Below, one piece after another: positions 34,701 to 54,800 of a stretch of DNA of 64,000 nucleotides; the first letter of the stretch is position 1; every line of letters starts with the position of its first letter. The notes below the pieces were generated by a model. It was not told the DNA's origin and searched no databases. It saw only the letters and a list, made by a program, of their open reading frames with translations. A program made the position numbers and the translations under genes. The stretch is taken from positions 10,425,769-10,489,768 of the forward strand of contig NC_092572.1 in NCBI RefSeq assembly GCF_037975245.1. The letters are read 5' to 3'. The stretch comes from Apostichopus japonicus. Lineage: Eukaryota; Echinodermata; Holothuroidea; Aspidochirotida; Stichopodidae.

Positions 34701-37242
34701 GTAGTTCATATCCTGCATAAGTAGGTTTGTTATCTGTAGACCTATAAAATTTTACAGGGTCTAAATGAAAACAGTACCTATGCTACTTTTAATCGAACAG
34801 AAAGTGAAATTATTTTTCCATATGACTGAGGTGAGGACCTTTTGTGTTGATGATTGTGTTTTTGTCATAAATATTTCATATGCATAGCATCGTAAAAATC
34901 GCATATGCATATTACGTATACATAATGTTTTCATATGCATATTATAGAGAAATGTTTGCAATAAACTCGGAAAAATATTTAAAGTTGGAATTCATTGAAT
35001 ACATTATTTAGGTCTGTATTTATTTTGTTCTTATGTCAAATAGACATAAATGTCATAGGGTGAAGAAACAGTTGAAGTGTTGCACCGTCCCCACCACCCT
35101 CCCCCCCCCCCCTTCGCCACACCCCCTCCTTTTCGTGTGGGATTGAAAAGGTGGTAATTGTTTTCTCCTTTCTATAATCCTGTATTTATCGTTTTCTGGT
35201 AGTTTTGTAAAGTGAAAAATCAATAAACCGGAGGAATTTAACAGCCATTAATATGAACGGTTGCAAGTTTGCATATAACCTTAACAGCATATGACGCCAG
35301 TTTCTATACCTTGGTATACTAAACGGTGTATAACTCAAATGAGTAATACGGTGCAGTTAAATGTACAATGTATCCAACCATTGGTGGAATCCAACATGGC
35401 TTAAAGACAATACGTCCCAATACAAACACCGCAGTTTCAACGACCAGTCAAGTTCAAACTATTTCCTTTTCAAAACACGATTTTATTTTTAATATTTTTG
35501 AAGAGCATCACTTTCATTATATTTCAAGAGCATACGAAACAGTATAAAAGGTTGTGTAAGTACTTGGCGACGGGTCAAAGTTCAACTGCTCAAAGAGGTA
35601 GCACTGTGTTATTGCCGGATATATATCTTCTATTTAACAAACAAAAACAGAACAGTACATGACACATGCAAAGGAAGCGCGAGTCTAACAGAACAAAGTA
35701 TCAGTTAGAAGCGGTTCAGCATTAACTGAAGCCATTATCTGCTGCATTTCATCCAATCATTATTTTCAATTTCAACGTCTTTGTGGTTGAAATAAATTAA
35801 GAGGCAAGTTTGATTATGATATCAGAGAGCAGCCTATAGTGCTTAACAACTACTTGGTCATGTGACAACTAACATCCAAAAACTTACAAAGAGTGCATAC
35901 TTGCAGGTGAGCCGTCTCGATTTATTTATTTTCCTTTTTTTTTTTTTTTGCTTTTCATAGTCGACCTAGACTTGTGGACGTTACAATATGTATTATATTC
36001 AACACAAAACCTGCAAGTATTTAAAAGGAGTGCACCCCACCCCACCCCCTGAGGTTGTCATTTAGGAAGCATTTAAGAAAGCATCTTAGAACAAATATGA
36101 GGAAACATTTTAGGGCGTATTGTACTGTTTGTATTGACGATTATTCTTAGCTGTATGCTTACAGGACGAAACTGAGCCAGAGCATCTCCAAGAAGATTTC
36201 ATATTAAGGCCGCTGGGAAAATTGCTAACGATTCTGTCGAATTGAATTATACTCTTGTAATGAATATATGTAAATGAGAGCATCATGAATAACATAACAA
36301 GAAAGTAACAACAACACAACAAATATCTTTGGATTTTTTTTATTTTCTTATTTCGTCTTTCATGTGTGTTTATCAATACAATAATTTCTCCAACGTGCAC
36401 GATGACGGTCCAACACCCCTAGCATATGCAACGTCCTCCACTTGCTACTGCCATATGCACATTGAAGGATACATCATGGATAGGTTCCGTCTAAACAAGC
36501 CATGCGGTAGTATATATCGTGCTACTTCACCCCTCCCCCCTCCGCACTCGGGCGCCATTGCTGGAGCCCCAGTTTTTTGGGGCCAACTCGGGTGACGATT
36601 TCGGGAGCCCCGTTTTCGGGGGTTCTTTTCGATAGCCGAGTCTTTTTCTTAATTTAATTTAATTACAGGTAGTCAGTTGACTTTTTGGAATCATAAGCCA
36701 AGTGTCCACTGGGTTTAAACGGCACGGACTATTCAAAGTGTCACTTTGTGTTCATCTCAAGTAAAATACATTTAACAATTATTACGTAACACATGTTTGA
36801 AAAAAGGCTTTGTGCATTTTTACAAATCTAATATATAATTATTATTACACTTTCTCTATAGTTACTGTAACAGCCTCAAAACAGTCACAATCCTTCTTTA
36901 AGGTGTAAAGGTAATTGAAAATGCTGATTTGGTAGTGAGCCTACAATTCAGAAGATACACATGCTTTCGCATGATAATGGTTCAACATTCGAAACATTTG
37001 TCCTCTAGCGTTTGGGCTCTTAGAAACAATGTCTAATAACCTATTTAACTCCACGCAGTGGCCTTTAAATAACTGGCTCATGTCTCGAGAGCTGAGACTT
37101 GAGTCCGACCGGATGGCATCTGGTATTGTAGTCTACTGACATTAAATCAATTTAAACAAATACATACAACTCTGCGATGTCAAGGGTGTTCTTTAAAGTA
37201 CAAATAAAGTCCCGACAAAGATATGAAACCATATTTGATAAG

Positions 37243-38537
37243 CAGTGGCGTCGCCAAGGGGGGGCCAGGGGGGGCACGTGCCCCCCCCCCCCCCCCGGAA
37301 AACCTAGTGCCCCCCCGGGTGCCCCCCCATCTGAGATTTGGGTTGGTAAAAAAATATATATATATTTTGTTATATTCAACTCCCACCATCTGAGGTGGTT
37401 TTTCATAAGGACAAAGAAGCACAGTAATTCGTATTTTCTTCAAATGAGCTGCGAAAACATTAACAAGTTTATCCTTGAACGTCGGGTATCGAAGTCGTAA
37501 CCCGCGCCATCACAACAGGTGTCGATATTTACATTGAATGTGTCAGTGCTCACGCCATACCAGCTATACACGTCCGCTTCGCGAGCTACATGACTGTGAG
37601 AAGGGAGGGTACTGCAATATGTTGCCTTGGTCTGAGGTTGACAGGTTAGGAACTGACGAAATGTGAGAATGTGAGGGTCCGCAGGCACCATACTTGCCTA
37701 TATTTGTGGACCCATATATTAACCCTGTTGTGTAAGGGGTGCAGAGGTCATTTGAGGTCAGATGCTTGTAGGAACAAATGGCGAATGTTCACACCTGCAT
37801 ACTGAGCCATACTCGATGTGTGATCAAACTTTGGATTGCATGGTGAGATCCCTGATATGGAGCCAATAACGATGCTGGAACCTGTTACATCTTAATAGAT
37901 AATGGGCGAAAACGAGAAGGACAAGAAAGGAGTCGGGGTCATGCACACATTAATTCAACAAATGTAGCTTCTATTGATAGGGTTAGGCATAATATCGACA
38001 GCATGTGGTTCATATCCTCCGCAAAATTCTGCGCCTTGTTAAAATCATTATCTCAAAAAGAGCAATTTCTGGAGATATCTTCAGATCGAATTTAGCATCA
38101 AATGTGGCAGCATTTTGCATCTAGCCCATCCTCCGTATGCGAAAATTTTCCAAAGGGGAGGGGGGCAGTGGCGGCGGAACCGGGGGGGGGGGCTTGGGGG
38201 CTTGCAATCTGAGAAATTGCAGGCTTGAGACCCATATTTTAGGGCTAGGTATTCGCAGCATAAAACACTCGGGAAGTGCCGTTTCCGGCCATCTGGGGGT
38301 TTGAAAAACCCCAAATTTTCTTGTACGCTCCGCGCCAACCGATGGTGGCGCTCCGCTTAGATAGTCTCTACACATTAGTCCCCCCCCCCCCAAAAAATAA
38401 TTTTCCCGTTCCGCCGCACCTAGAGGGGCACCCCCTCCCCTTAGACCCCTCTCCAGGACGTTGATCCGTATCCACCTAAGTGCCCCCCCATCAAATGCTG
38501 GTGCCCCCCCAGACTGAAAAGTCTGGTGACGCCACTG
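37243..38537. mobile_element. hAT-type non-autonomous element, 1.3 kb, with nested insert
   Basis: Ends CAGTGGCGTCGCCA and TGGTGACGCCACTG are inverted repeats with one mismatch. Perfect 8-bp target duplications TTGATAAG lie at 37235-37242 and 38538-38545. Long C/G runs lie just inside both ends. No transposase frame survives inside, so it depends on an autonomous relative. Another element (38166-38422) sits within it. Confidence 0.9.
38166..38422. mobile_element. nested hAT-like MITE
   Basis: CAGTGGCGGCGGAAC at the left is mirrored by GTTCCGCCGC at 38408-38417, followed by decayed ACCTA. Flanks GAGGGGGG and GAGGGGCA could be a worn 8-bp duplication. It contains the palindromic core 'gcgccaacc...ggtggcgc' shared with the 5.1-kb and 9.2-kb elements, here in inverse orientation. 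Confidence 0.6.
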
Positions 38538-39553
38538 TTGATAAGATGGGGAATACAAATACAATTGATTCATAATTTCTTAACACTGAGTATAGGCCTG
38601 TACAGTTAACATAATTTAAATACAATTTGTGTGCGGTTATTATCCTGTATATAAAATTATGATGATAACTAACAGCTCATTGCTTGATCTCTGAAGTGTC
38701 ACGTGATTAGCTTAAACTTGGTAAACAAACGGTACAAGGTTTTATTATCCGTTTTATCTATCTTCAACGTGTGCGAGATGGATCAAAAGCAGATAAGCCT
38801 GACATTCACGCGATAGTTTCGTTTCACTCATCTGAATTTTTAAGAAATATCAAGACATAGCATGCACTTACACTTTTAACATACCCAGTGGTGGGGATAC
38901 ATGCATGGGGTACGTGCCCCTGCAAAGTTTGTTTTTTAAACAAATCAAAGCACCCCTTCTCATAAATTAGAAGCAGCCGTTTTATTGTTAATGAAAAGTA
39001 CCTTCTTTTATTTTCGTGAGGACAAGTGCCCCCTTTTGTTGAGTAACATTCAAATACTACAATTTAAAGGAACGAGATTTGGTCGGGACATATTTGAGGT
39101 GATTTAAGTTGTATACAGTGCCCCGGTCAAATCAAAGTACCATGTCCCACTGCCCCTCGAAGTGTTTCCCACCCCCCCCCCCCGATTGATGCCTCTTATG
39201 CCCCTCCTGCATAACAATAACAGTCTTATTTGTAGCAAACCTGGTAGGCCTATACATATACATGTAGAACTCGTGTCCCTGTCAATTTGTAACTATTCAT
39301 CACCGTGTTATCTATTCAAGGCAAAACCTGTTTTTTTTTTAATTGTTGTTTTACATTCTTTGTTTTCATAGCTTTCCTAAAACGGACAATGTTCTCATTA
39401 GTCATTGTGATTATAATAAGCAAATGCTTACGTATTACTTAATTCGATGTTTAAGTGCATCAAAAAATGCAATAACAAAGCGCAACTATAAAAGTGAGTA
39501 TATATCTGTGTCGCCGTGTGTGACACACTGCACCTGACAAATTAGCTATATCT

Positions 39554-39945
39554 ACAACATTATCAAAACAGATTGTGAATATCACCATCTGGATATACAA
39601 GGAAAGTTTAAATTCCATCATTGCTAAAACTGCCAACTCGCTCTAGTTTGATACAGCTCCTTTGTCTCATTCAGTGAATGATTCATACAACATTATCAAA
39701 ACAGATTGAGAATAACACCACCTGAATATACAAGGAAAGTTTAAATTCCATCATTGCCAAAACTGCCAACTCGCTCTAGTTTGATACAGCTCATTTGTAT
39801 CATTCAGTGAATGAATACAACATTATCAAAACAGATTGAGAATAACACCACCTGAATATACAAGGAAAGTTTAAATTCCATCATTGTCAAAAACTGCTAA
39901 CTCGCTCTGGTTTTATACAGTTCATTTGTCTTATTTAGTGAAAAC
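39554..39945. repeat. three tandem 131-bp repeats upstream of the depolymerase gene
   Basis: ACAACATTATCAAAACAGAT starts units at 39554, 39687 and 39817. Each unit continues with 'aaggaaagtttaaattcc', CTCGCTCTAGTTTGATACAG and TCATTCAGTGAATG. The last unit ends about 60 bases before the depolymerase ATG, so the array occupies its promoter or 5' UTR. Confidence 0.9.
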
Positions 39946-40004
39946 GCAGCAAACGGTAACTTCCCACTTTCAAGGAGAAATCTCTCAATCTGATATTCGT
40001 CACC

Positions 40005-47999
<7,995 letters not shown>

Positions 48000-48258
48000 G
48001 TCTCCGCCTTTCTTTGGTGACGTCATGGAAACGCTCATAACTATTCAGCGAAATACCTGATAAATTCACCTTAATTATCACAGTTATAAGTTTAATTGTA
48101 AGGATATCTCCGATAGAAAGTACATGTTCATGAACACAAGCAACTACGTCCTCCGCATATAATCAACCTCCACAAAGAAGAACACTTCGTATGAATATTC
48201 CCTATAGGGAAGGTGCGGATGATCGGGTGATAAATTGTGAAAAAAATTTTGAGAAGAA

Positions 48259-48264
48259 AATAAA
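48259..48264 (+). terminator. candidate polyadenylation signal of the depolymerase gene
   Basis: AATAAA lies 260 bases after the stop codon in an A-rich stretch. A second AATAAA at 48469-48474 is an alternative. Confidence 0.35.
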
Positions 48265-48473
48265 AAGAAAAGAAATGACGAGATTATTTCGTAAATTTGT
48301 CAATTGTCGTAATAATAACTGTCATTAACATAATTACTGTTTAGTATATTACCCCTCATATATTACAGATACTGTAAATCACTGCATGCACATCTAACTA
48401 GGATACTGTTCTGTACCGTGACTCCCGTCTGAAGTTATGATGTCTTGATTCCTATTCTCCGTGTATACAATAA

Positions 48474-48713
<240 letters not shown>

Positions 48714-48785
48714 TATGGTTGGCCGTGTGGGTCATAACGTCTGAATGTAACGCGTAAGGTAAATCCTTTACACGTAAACATTTGA

Positions 48786-48790
48786 CCAAT
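48786..48790 (+). promoter_or_regulatory. CCAAT box upstream of HECT gene
   Basis: CCAAT lies 101 bases before the ATG, within the usual range for NF-Y boxes. No TATA box is obvious. Confidence 0.3.
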
Positions 48791-48890
48791 CAAAGCACGC
48801 AATTCCACCTGTGACGCGTTAGTACAACATACAAGTGCAAGGTGTATAGTTTTAAGACAGTTAATGACGGTAACGACAGAGCAACACAAA

Positions 48891-51800
48891 ATGGACCCAA
48901 ATAGGATCCAAGAATTTCAACAAAGACTTCATAACCTTTCCAATCGAGTGGCAAACAGGCCTCATTCACCACATCACTCATCAGTTATGCCTACAACTTC
49001 AAGGAATTTTCCCACCGATTTCGTTGCTGAGTAAGTAAATACGTTAGGGCCCCTGGTTAGGGCCTAGCCTAGCTAGGCTCTAAGTTAGGCTATAGTTCTA
49101 GGCCTAACACTAACGTTACAGTAACAGTGCCTGAATTGGCGAGGACACAATAATAAGTTAGGTTAATCCTAGCTCAGCCCCTAGGCCTAAACTTAAAAGG
49201 CCCTATTCCTATTAAAAACAGCATAGGTCCTAGACCTTATCGCAAATTGGAAGAGTGCGCTTTTATAATTGCATTCTGGGAAGGATTATTACGAACACTG
49301 TCCGTCCCATCGATCTTGTCGTAGCCAGGCAATGTAAAATCATTCCACAAGAATGTTTACAGACCACTATGGATCAAAGAAAACCCACAAATTTTCTGAG
49401 TCAGTCAAAAGAAACCTAACAATTTTCTTAAGAAAATCACCGAATGTAATAGACGAAAGTAAATTTACAATTTGCCATTTGTGTATGGGGCCAAGCTGGA
49501 CCATTCAGAATATTTCTTCCCAAGATGCTTTGTGGTCTCCTATTTGCGATAAGGTCTATAGGCTAGGCCCAGACCTTTTTACATAATGTAAGGCCTTGGC
49601 TATAGCTGGGGCCTAGGTTTAGGCTATAGCCTGAAACATCGCTTGTAAGTTGTAGCCTAGGGGCCTACGGTGCATTGTTGGATTGATGTGTGAGTCCAAA
49701 AGTACAACAAAATGATTGAATTTGCTGCTGATTTATCTGATCATCTGTTGAATGGGCACTGTTATGCTGTTTATTTTAACTGATCATCCATGAATTAGAT
49801 GCGGCACAGTAGGCCTAAGCCCCCAAGGCCTAACTTTAGAGAGTGTAGTTAAATTATCACTATTGCGTTGCCTATTCGATTGATCATCAGTTATATTACT
49901 ATGGTAATGACCAATCCCAAGGGGGGGGGGCAGCATTTGTTGATTGGGGAGTTTGGGACACACACAGCCCCCAAACCTTTCCCCTACTGGCGCCACCCTT
50001 GCACCCATGAGTTTTACTGCTTATTTAAACGATCATTCTGGTGTAGCCTATTCTGCCCAAGCTGGGCTGAGGTATTTTTACATACTGTAAACAATTTTCA
50101 GAAAATCCATTTTGCAATTATGTTTTGGTAGCCTAGATATAAATGCTATATGTAAATGCTAAAAAATAGGGAAACAGTGAGTGGCGTGCAGGATTAAACA
50201 TGACTTTTTAAATAATTCAAGGCATGTTCGCTATTTTTACAGGCTGATGAATAAGTCATTCATGTTTTTTTTGCAGAAAACGTACCTTATTTAAAAATTT
50301 ATGTTTATCACACATTTATGGAGCTATATATACTTATAAACTGATTTCATTTTTCCTATTTTAAGATTCAACAATTTCCAACGTGTCCCCATAGCTGTAT
50401 CGAGAAGACCACAACAAGCGGAGAAAAAACAGAAAACTTACACAAATACTTACATTTTAGTCAGATCGGGCACAACGAAAAACAATGTCAAAGGTACAAA
50501 TGGTAAGTGATATAAGTTTGCTGCAAGGTTGAGCTATTGTGACTGTGCTCTTTCTTTATCTATTTATCTAATATTTATCATTATCTATATATCTGTTCAC
50601 TTGTGTAAATAGGTACCATGCAATCAAGCTTTCATGGATCTTGATGGTGCAGTAGACCCATTGATTATGGGTTGTATGCCATTGTGGGCTTAGGGAATTT
50701 TAGTACAAAGGACAATTGAAAGCCTACATAATTTTCTTTAGTTCTTTTTAATGTAAGTCAAAATGATGATACATGGGTAGTGCTACCTTCAGTTTACCAG
50801 GTCAAATGTCATTATCCATGGATCATAGAGATTAGAGGACATCATAAAACAATTGAATACCTTCTCATGCTGTAGGGATTGTAGCGATAATTTTTTATTC
50901 CTTGCCCAAGGTAAAATGAATCTATGTCATCACGTTGGCGTGTATGTGTGTGTGGACAGATTTTGCAGCAGGTCTGAGGACCTGTAAAAGGACTTTCAGC
51001 CTCAGGTCCGAGGAAGAAAAATTAAATAGGACAAAAGGTCCTCGGACATTTAAACAATGGTTAAGTTATTGTCATGGTTATGATAGAGAATAATTCTATG
51101 GAGTTCTCAGATTAAATGCAAAACCCACCTTGTGATGCCTGCTCGTTATCAGGATAACTCAATAGGGGAATGCTAGATGAAATTCAAACATTCATACGTA
51201 TGATAGCCATATTGCGCCGATGAACTATATTTTTTTTATAAGAGGTCAAAGGTCATTTAAGATCAATATGGGTAAAAAACGTAAAACCTTGTAATCTGAC
51301 TCACTCAATAGGGGAAACTTTGATGAAACTCATAGCTATAGCTATACTATAGCTATATATCTTTAACTGACTAAAATCAACTTTGATCATCTGACTTAAC
51401 TTGTAAAGCAATGATTCATGAATAATTGCATGTATTTATCTCTTCTTCCAACAGTTGACACCAGCCAAGGTTATAAAAAGAAATTATGCCTTCCTTTGCA
51501 GCTGTCTTGCACAAACTTTTTAATGCGCCTGAGACAAGAATTTCCATCTCTGGAAGGTGTTCAGTTTGAATTGTGTCGCTGTGGACCAGCAAGCAGTGGC
51601 AGAAAGCTGGAACCTTTCCCAGAAGGTGTTAATTGCCCTCATGCCATCAAGACGTGGGTTGGGCTAAAACGCTCATGCATTTATATAAGACCACTTACAG
51701 AGGTATAGTGCATTTTAAAGATTTAAGATTATTAAATGGAGTACTTTGTTTACAGCCTTTGAGACATATTTATGCATTTTGTAGTAAAATAATTCATGTT

Positions 51801-54800
51801 TTACTGTTGTTTCATGTTGTTATTTATAATTAAAAACTTACTTTGTTACCCTGTTAATAAATGACTATACAATTTGTGCTTAAATCACAGGTTCAACATA
51901 ATGCTAATGAGGCTGTTGATGAGGCTACTAATGAGGATGAAGTTGGAACCTCCACGGTGAGTTAATTTTCATAGGGAGATCTAAGCGAAGTGTAGGTTCA
52001 ACATGCGGGGGGGGGGGAATTCCCCAGACCTTTCAGCACCATAGTTTGAGAAGACCAGTCACTTACGGAACTTACAATCTTAGGACCTTGGCATGTTTCT
52101 GGGCCCTACATCCTGAGGGCCCACTCTGGTCCACTCTCCACTAAACCTTGGCACATCAGATTTGAGCCTCACAGGGTCAGACTGCCCGAGTTCATAGCTA
52201 AAAATAATATGTCATGATAGACTGGGGCCTGGTCGGGGCACTGAAATGATATATCAATTGGACAAAGGCGACCCAAGCTTACTCAAAGCTTTTCATGCCC
52301 CTCCCATATCATGGGGCATCGTCTGAAGATACCATTTGTTGCTTGTTGACAAATGATTGTTGAATATTTTTTTTTAGATATGCTCAGACTGTGGAAGAAC
52401 ATTTGTTGAAGATGCTTGTCTTGTTTGCCAGCAGGATGCAGAGTTTCAGGAATCCCTGATTGCAGATCAAAATACAGGGGTACATATTAATCATATTTAT
52501 CATTCATTGAACTATATGTCAATGTACCTGTGTTTCTTGCAAGATACTTCATCTTGATTGACTATATATAACCTGTAATGTGAAGTATTTGGTGCCGGAA
52601 TAAAGACTGACCAGTATGAATAACTTGTGGCAGGCAATTTTAGGAATGGGCCCACAATCAACCTCCCCTGGCAGAGATTAATCAACCTCAAGTGCTATGG
52701 TAGATTAATCTCTGCCAGGGGATAACCTCTACTTATGTGAGAAGGCATTTGTGCTTGATATACTTAGGAATGAACATTACAAATATCAGTGTATTACATA
52801 TGTGTAACGACTACTCGCCATGTACCTACGACATAGGAGCAGCGGGGTTAGGGGTGTTTACAATGACTCTAATTGTCAGCTAGAATAGGGATGGAAGCTT
52901 AGAAATTAATAAAAAACATACACAAATCAATAAGCAGAAACATTTATGATAGGGTAACGATTGGCTTCTATATTCAGCAAAGTCCAGTAACCACGCAACG
53001 ACACATACCATCAAGGAGCAGTACTGGTCTACTATAAACTATATGGTCTGAATATGAACACATGAGATCATAAACACAAATAATAATAATAATGACTCAG
53101 TTTGTGTGGATACAAATGCATTGTAGCATTCCCACAACTACGAACTGATAAAAATACAATATACTCTCGCTCTTGTAGTCTGTTACGACTACTGACACTA
53201 TAAAACTAGAAAATACTGCACTCTGACATGTGCGCAGTCGTGCCAATCCAGCGTTTCTAGACCGCTCGGGGGACCATTGGGTGGAGTAGCCCCTTCCCTA
53301 GGTATTTCAATACAACCGGCGTCTATAAGTATTACCAGGCGTCTAAATGTCCAAGGCCATCACCAGGGTGTGTATCTCAGAGTACATGTATACGGTAGGA
53401 CCTGAATAATCAGAATATGCAGTATATCATGAAGACATATGAAATTGTCTTCAACTCTCTCTCAGGAGTGGTAAAGGTGTTGCCTCTGTTTGTGTCGGCA
53501 GATGAGAGATGCATCCATTGGATGTAGCTAGGTTTTTAAGCCCTAAACATCTTAACTTCACACTTAGAATTATAGGGTGGCCGATGACCACAAACAAAGA
53601 AGAGTTGTTTTGCCTTTACAGTTGAGAGAAGCCAGATGCTGCTTCCTAACAGGTATAACATAAGAGGTGTTACCACAGAACACACATTGGGAGCGCAGGA
53701 ATGCGTAAGGGGTGAGAACAGGAAGCTCAGAAGTAATCAGAGCCAAGAAAATTAATAAAGGGAAACAAAGAAAGAAAAGTGGATAAAAGATAAACAATCA
53801 GGCCAGAGATAGACTCCTTGTCTCTCTCTAGTTAACCACTACTTACTCCCAACAGACATCAATTGTATTAGAAGTCAATGCCCTATGTACATGACATAGT
53901 TACCAGTACAAATGGGGGAGTTTGACCACATGGGCGGAAAATAGTAACAGTGGCTAAAATAGCACTCTGCTACATATGTATTATGTAATAAGAACTATAA
54001 GAACTCTTTAGAACTAAACACAAACTAGTATAATAAAAAATATTTGTTTAATCTGTTTCTAATATAGCTTCCAGATGTATTTGAAACAGGGGATCCTTTG
54101 CCAAAAGAAGAACACCAAAATCGAGATCAGCTTGTAAGCATTAAGACGATTCATCAATTTTGTATTCCTTGCCAAAGGTAAAAGGGATCTATGTAGTCAC
54201 ATCAGCATGTGTGTGTGGGTATTCAGTCAAAGGAAATTTAAGTCCTCAGAAGGAATACAATGCATCCAAGTCCTCTCTAGATAAACAAAGTTTATGGTAG
54301 TGTCAAGGTTATCCATTTCTATTATCCTACTAGGTTAGGATATTGGATATTTGAATGAATTCCTCATACTGAGTGAATGTAATGCTCATCTGTGTATGTA
54401 ATATGTTTGTATGACACCTTGCCCAATGAAGAGGAAAGGTGGATGAAATTCAAATTTTGTATGTAGGTCAGCCATATTGAGTATTTTATAAGAGGTCATT
54501 TAAAGTCACCATGGGTCAAACACTGAAAACATTGTAATCAGGCTAACTCAGTGGGGGAAACTAAGATGAATCTCATAGTATAATAGTTCTGCCTCATATT
54601 CTGCTTCTTTGTTGCCATTACACTATAAGTCATGATGAAATTATCCAGACAATATTATTTGTATTCCATTGCATCGCTACAAACATTTGTGTTTTATTTA
54701 TAAAGGCAAACCTGCTGCAGAGACGGTCACAAATGCTCGATCCAGAGGATGAATCGCCATTTGCCTTCCCAGTTAAGTTTATACTGCCAAGTGGTACCCA

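Larger units (their letters stand above)
31658..40004. other. gene-poor intergenic region
   Basis: No supported exon was found between the TOMM40 stop and the depolymerase start. Contents are the TOMM40 3' UTR (AATAAA at 31789), AT-rich unique DNA, C/G homopolymer runs, three CATATGCAT copies (34878-34940), a 1.3-kb hAT-like element with a nested element (37243-38537), and a three-copy 131-bp repeat just before the depolymerase start. Confidence 0.6.
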
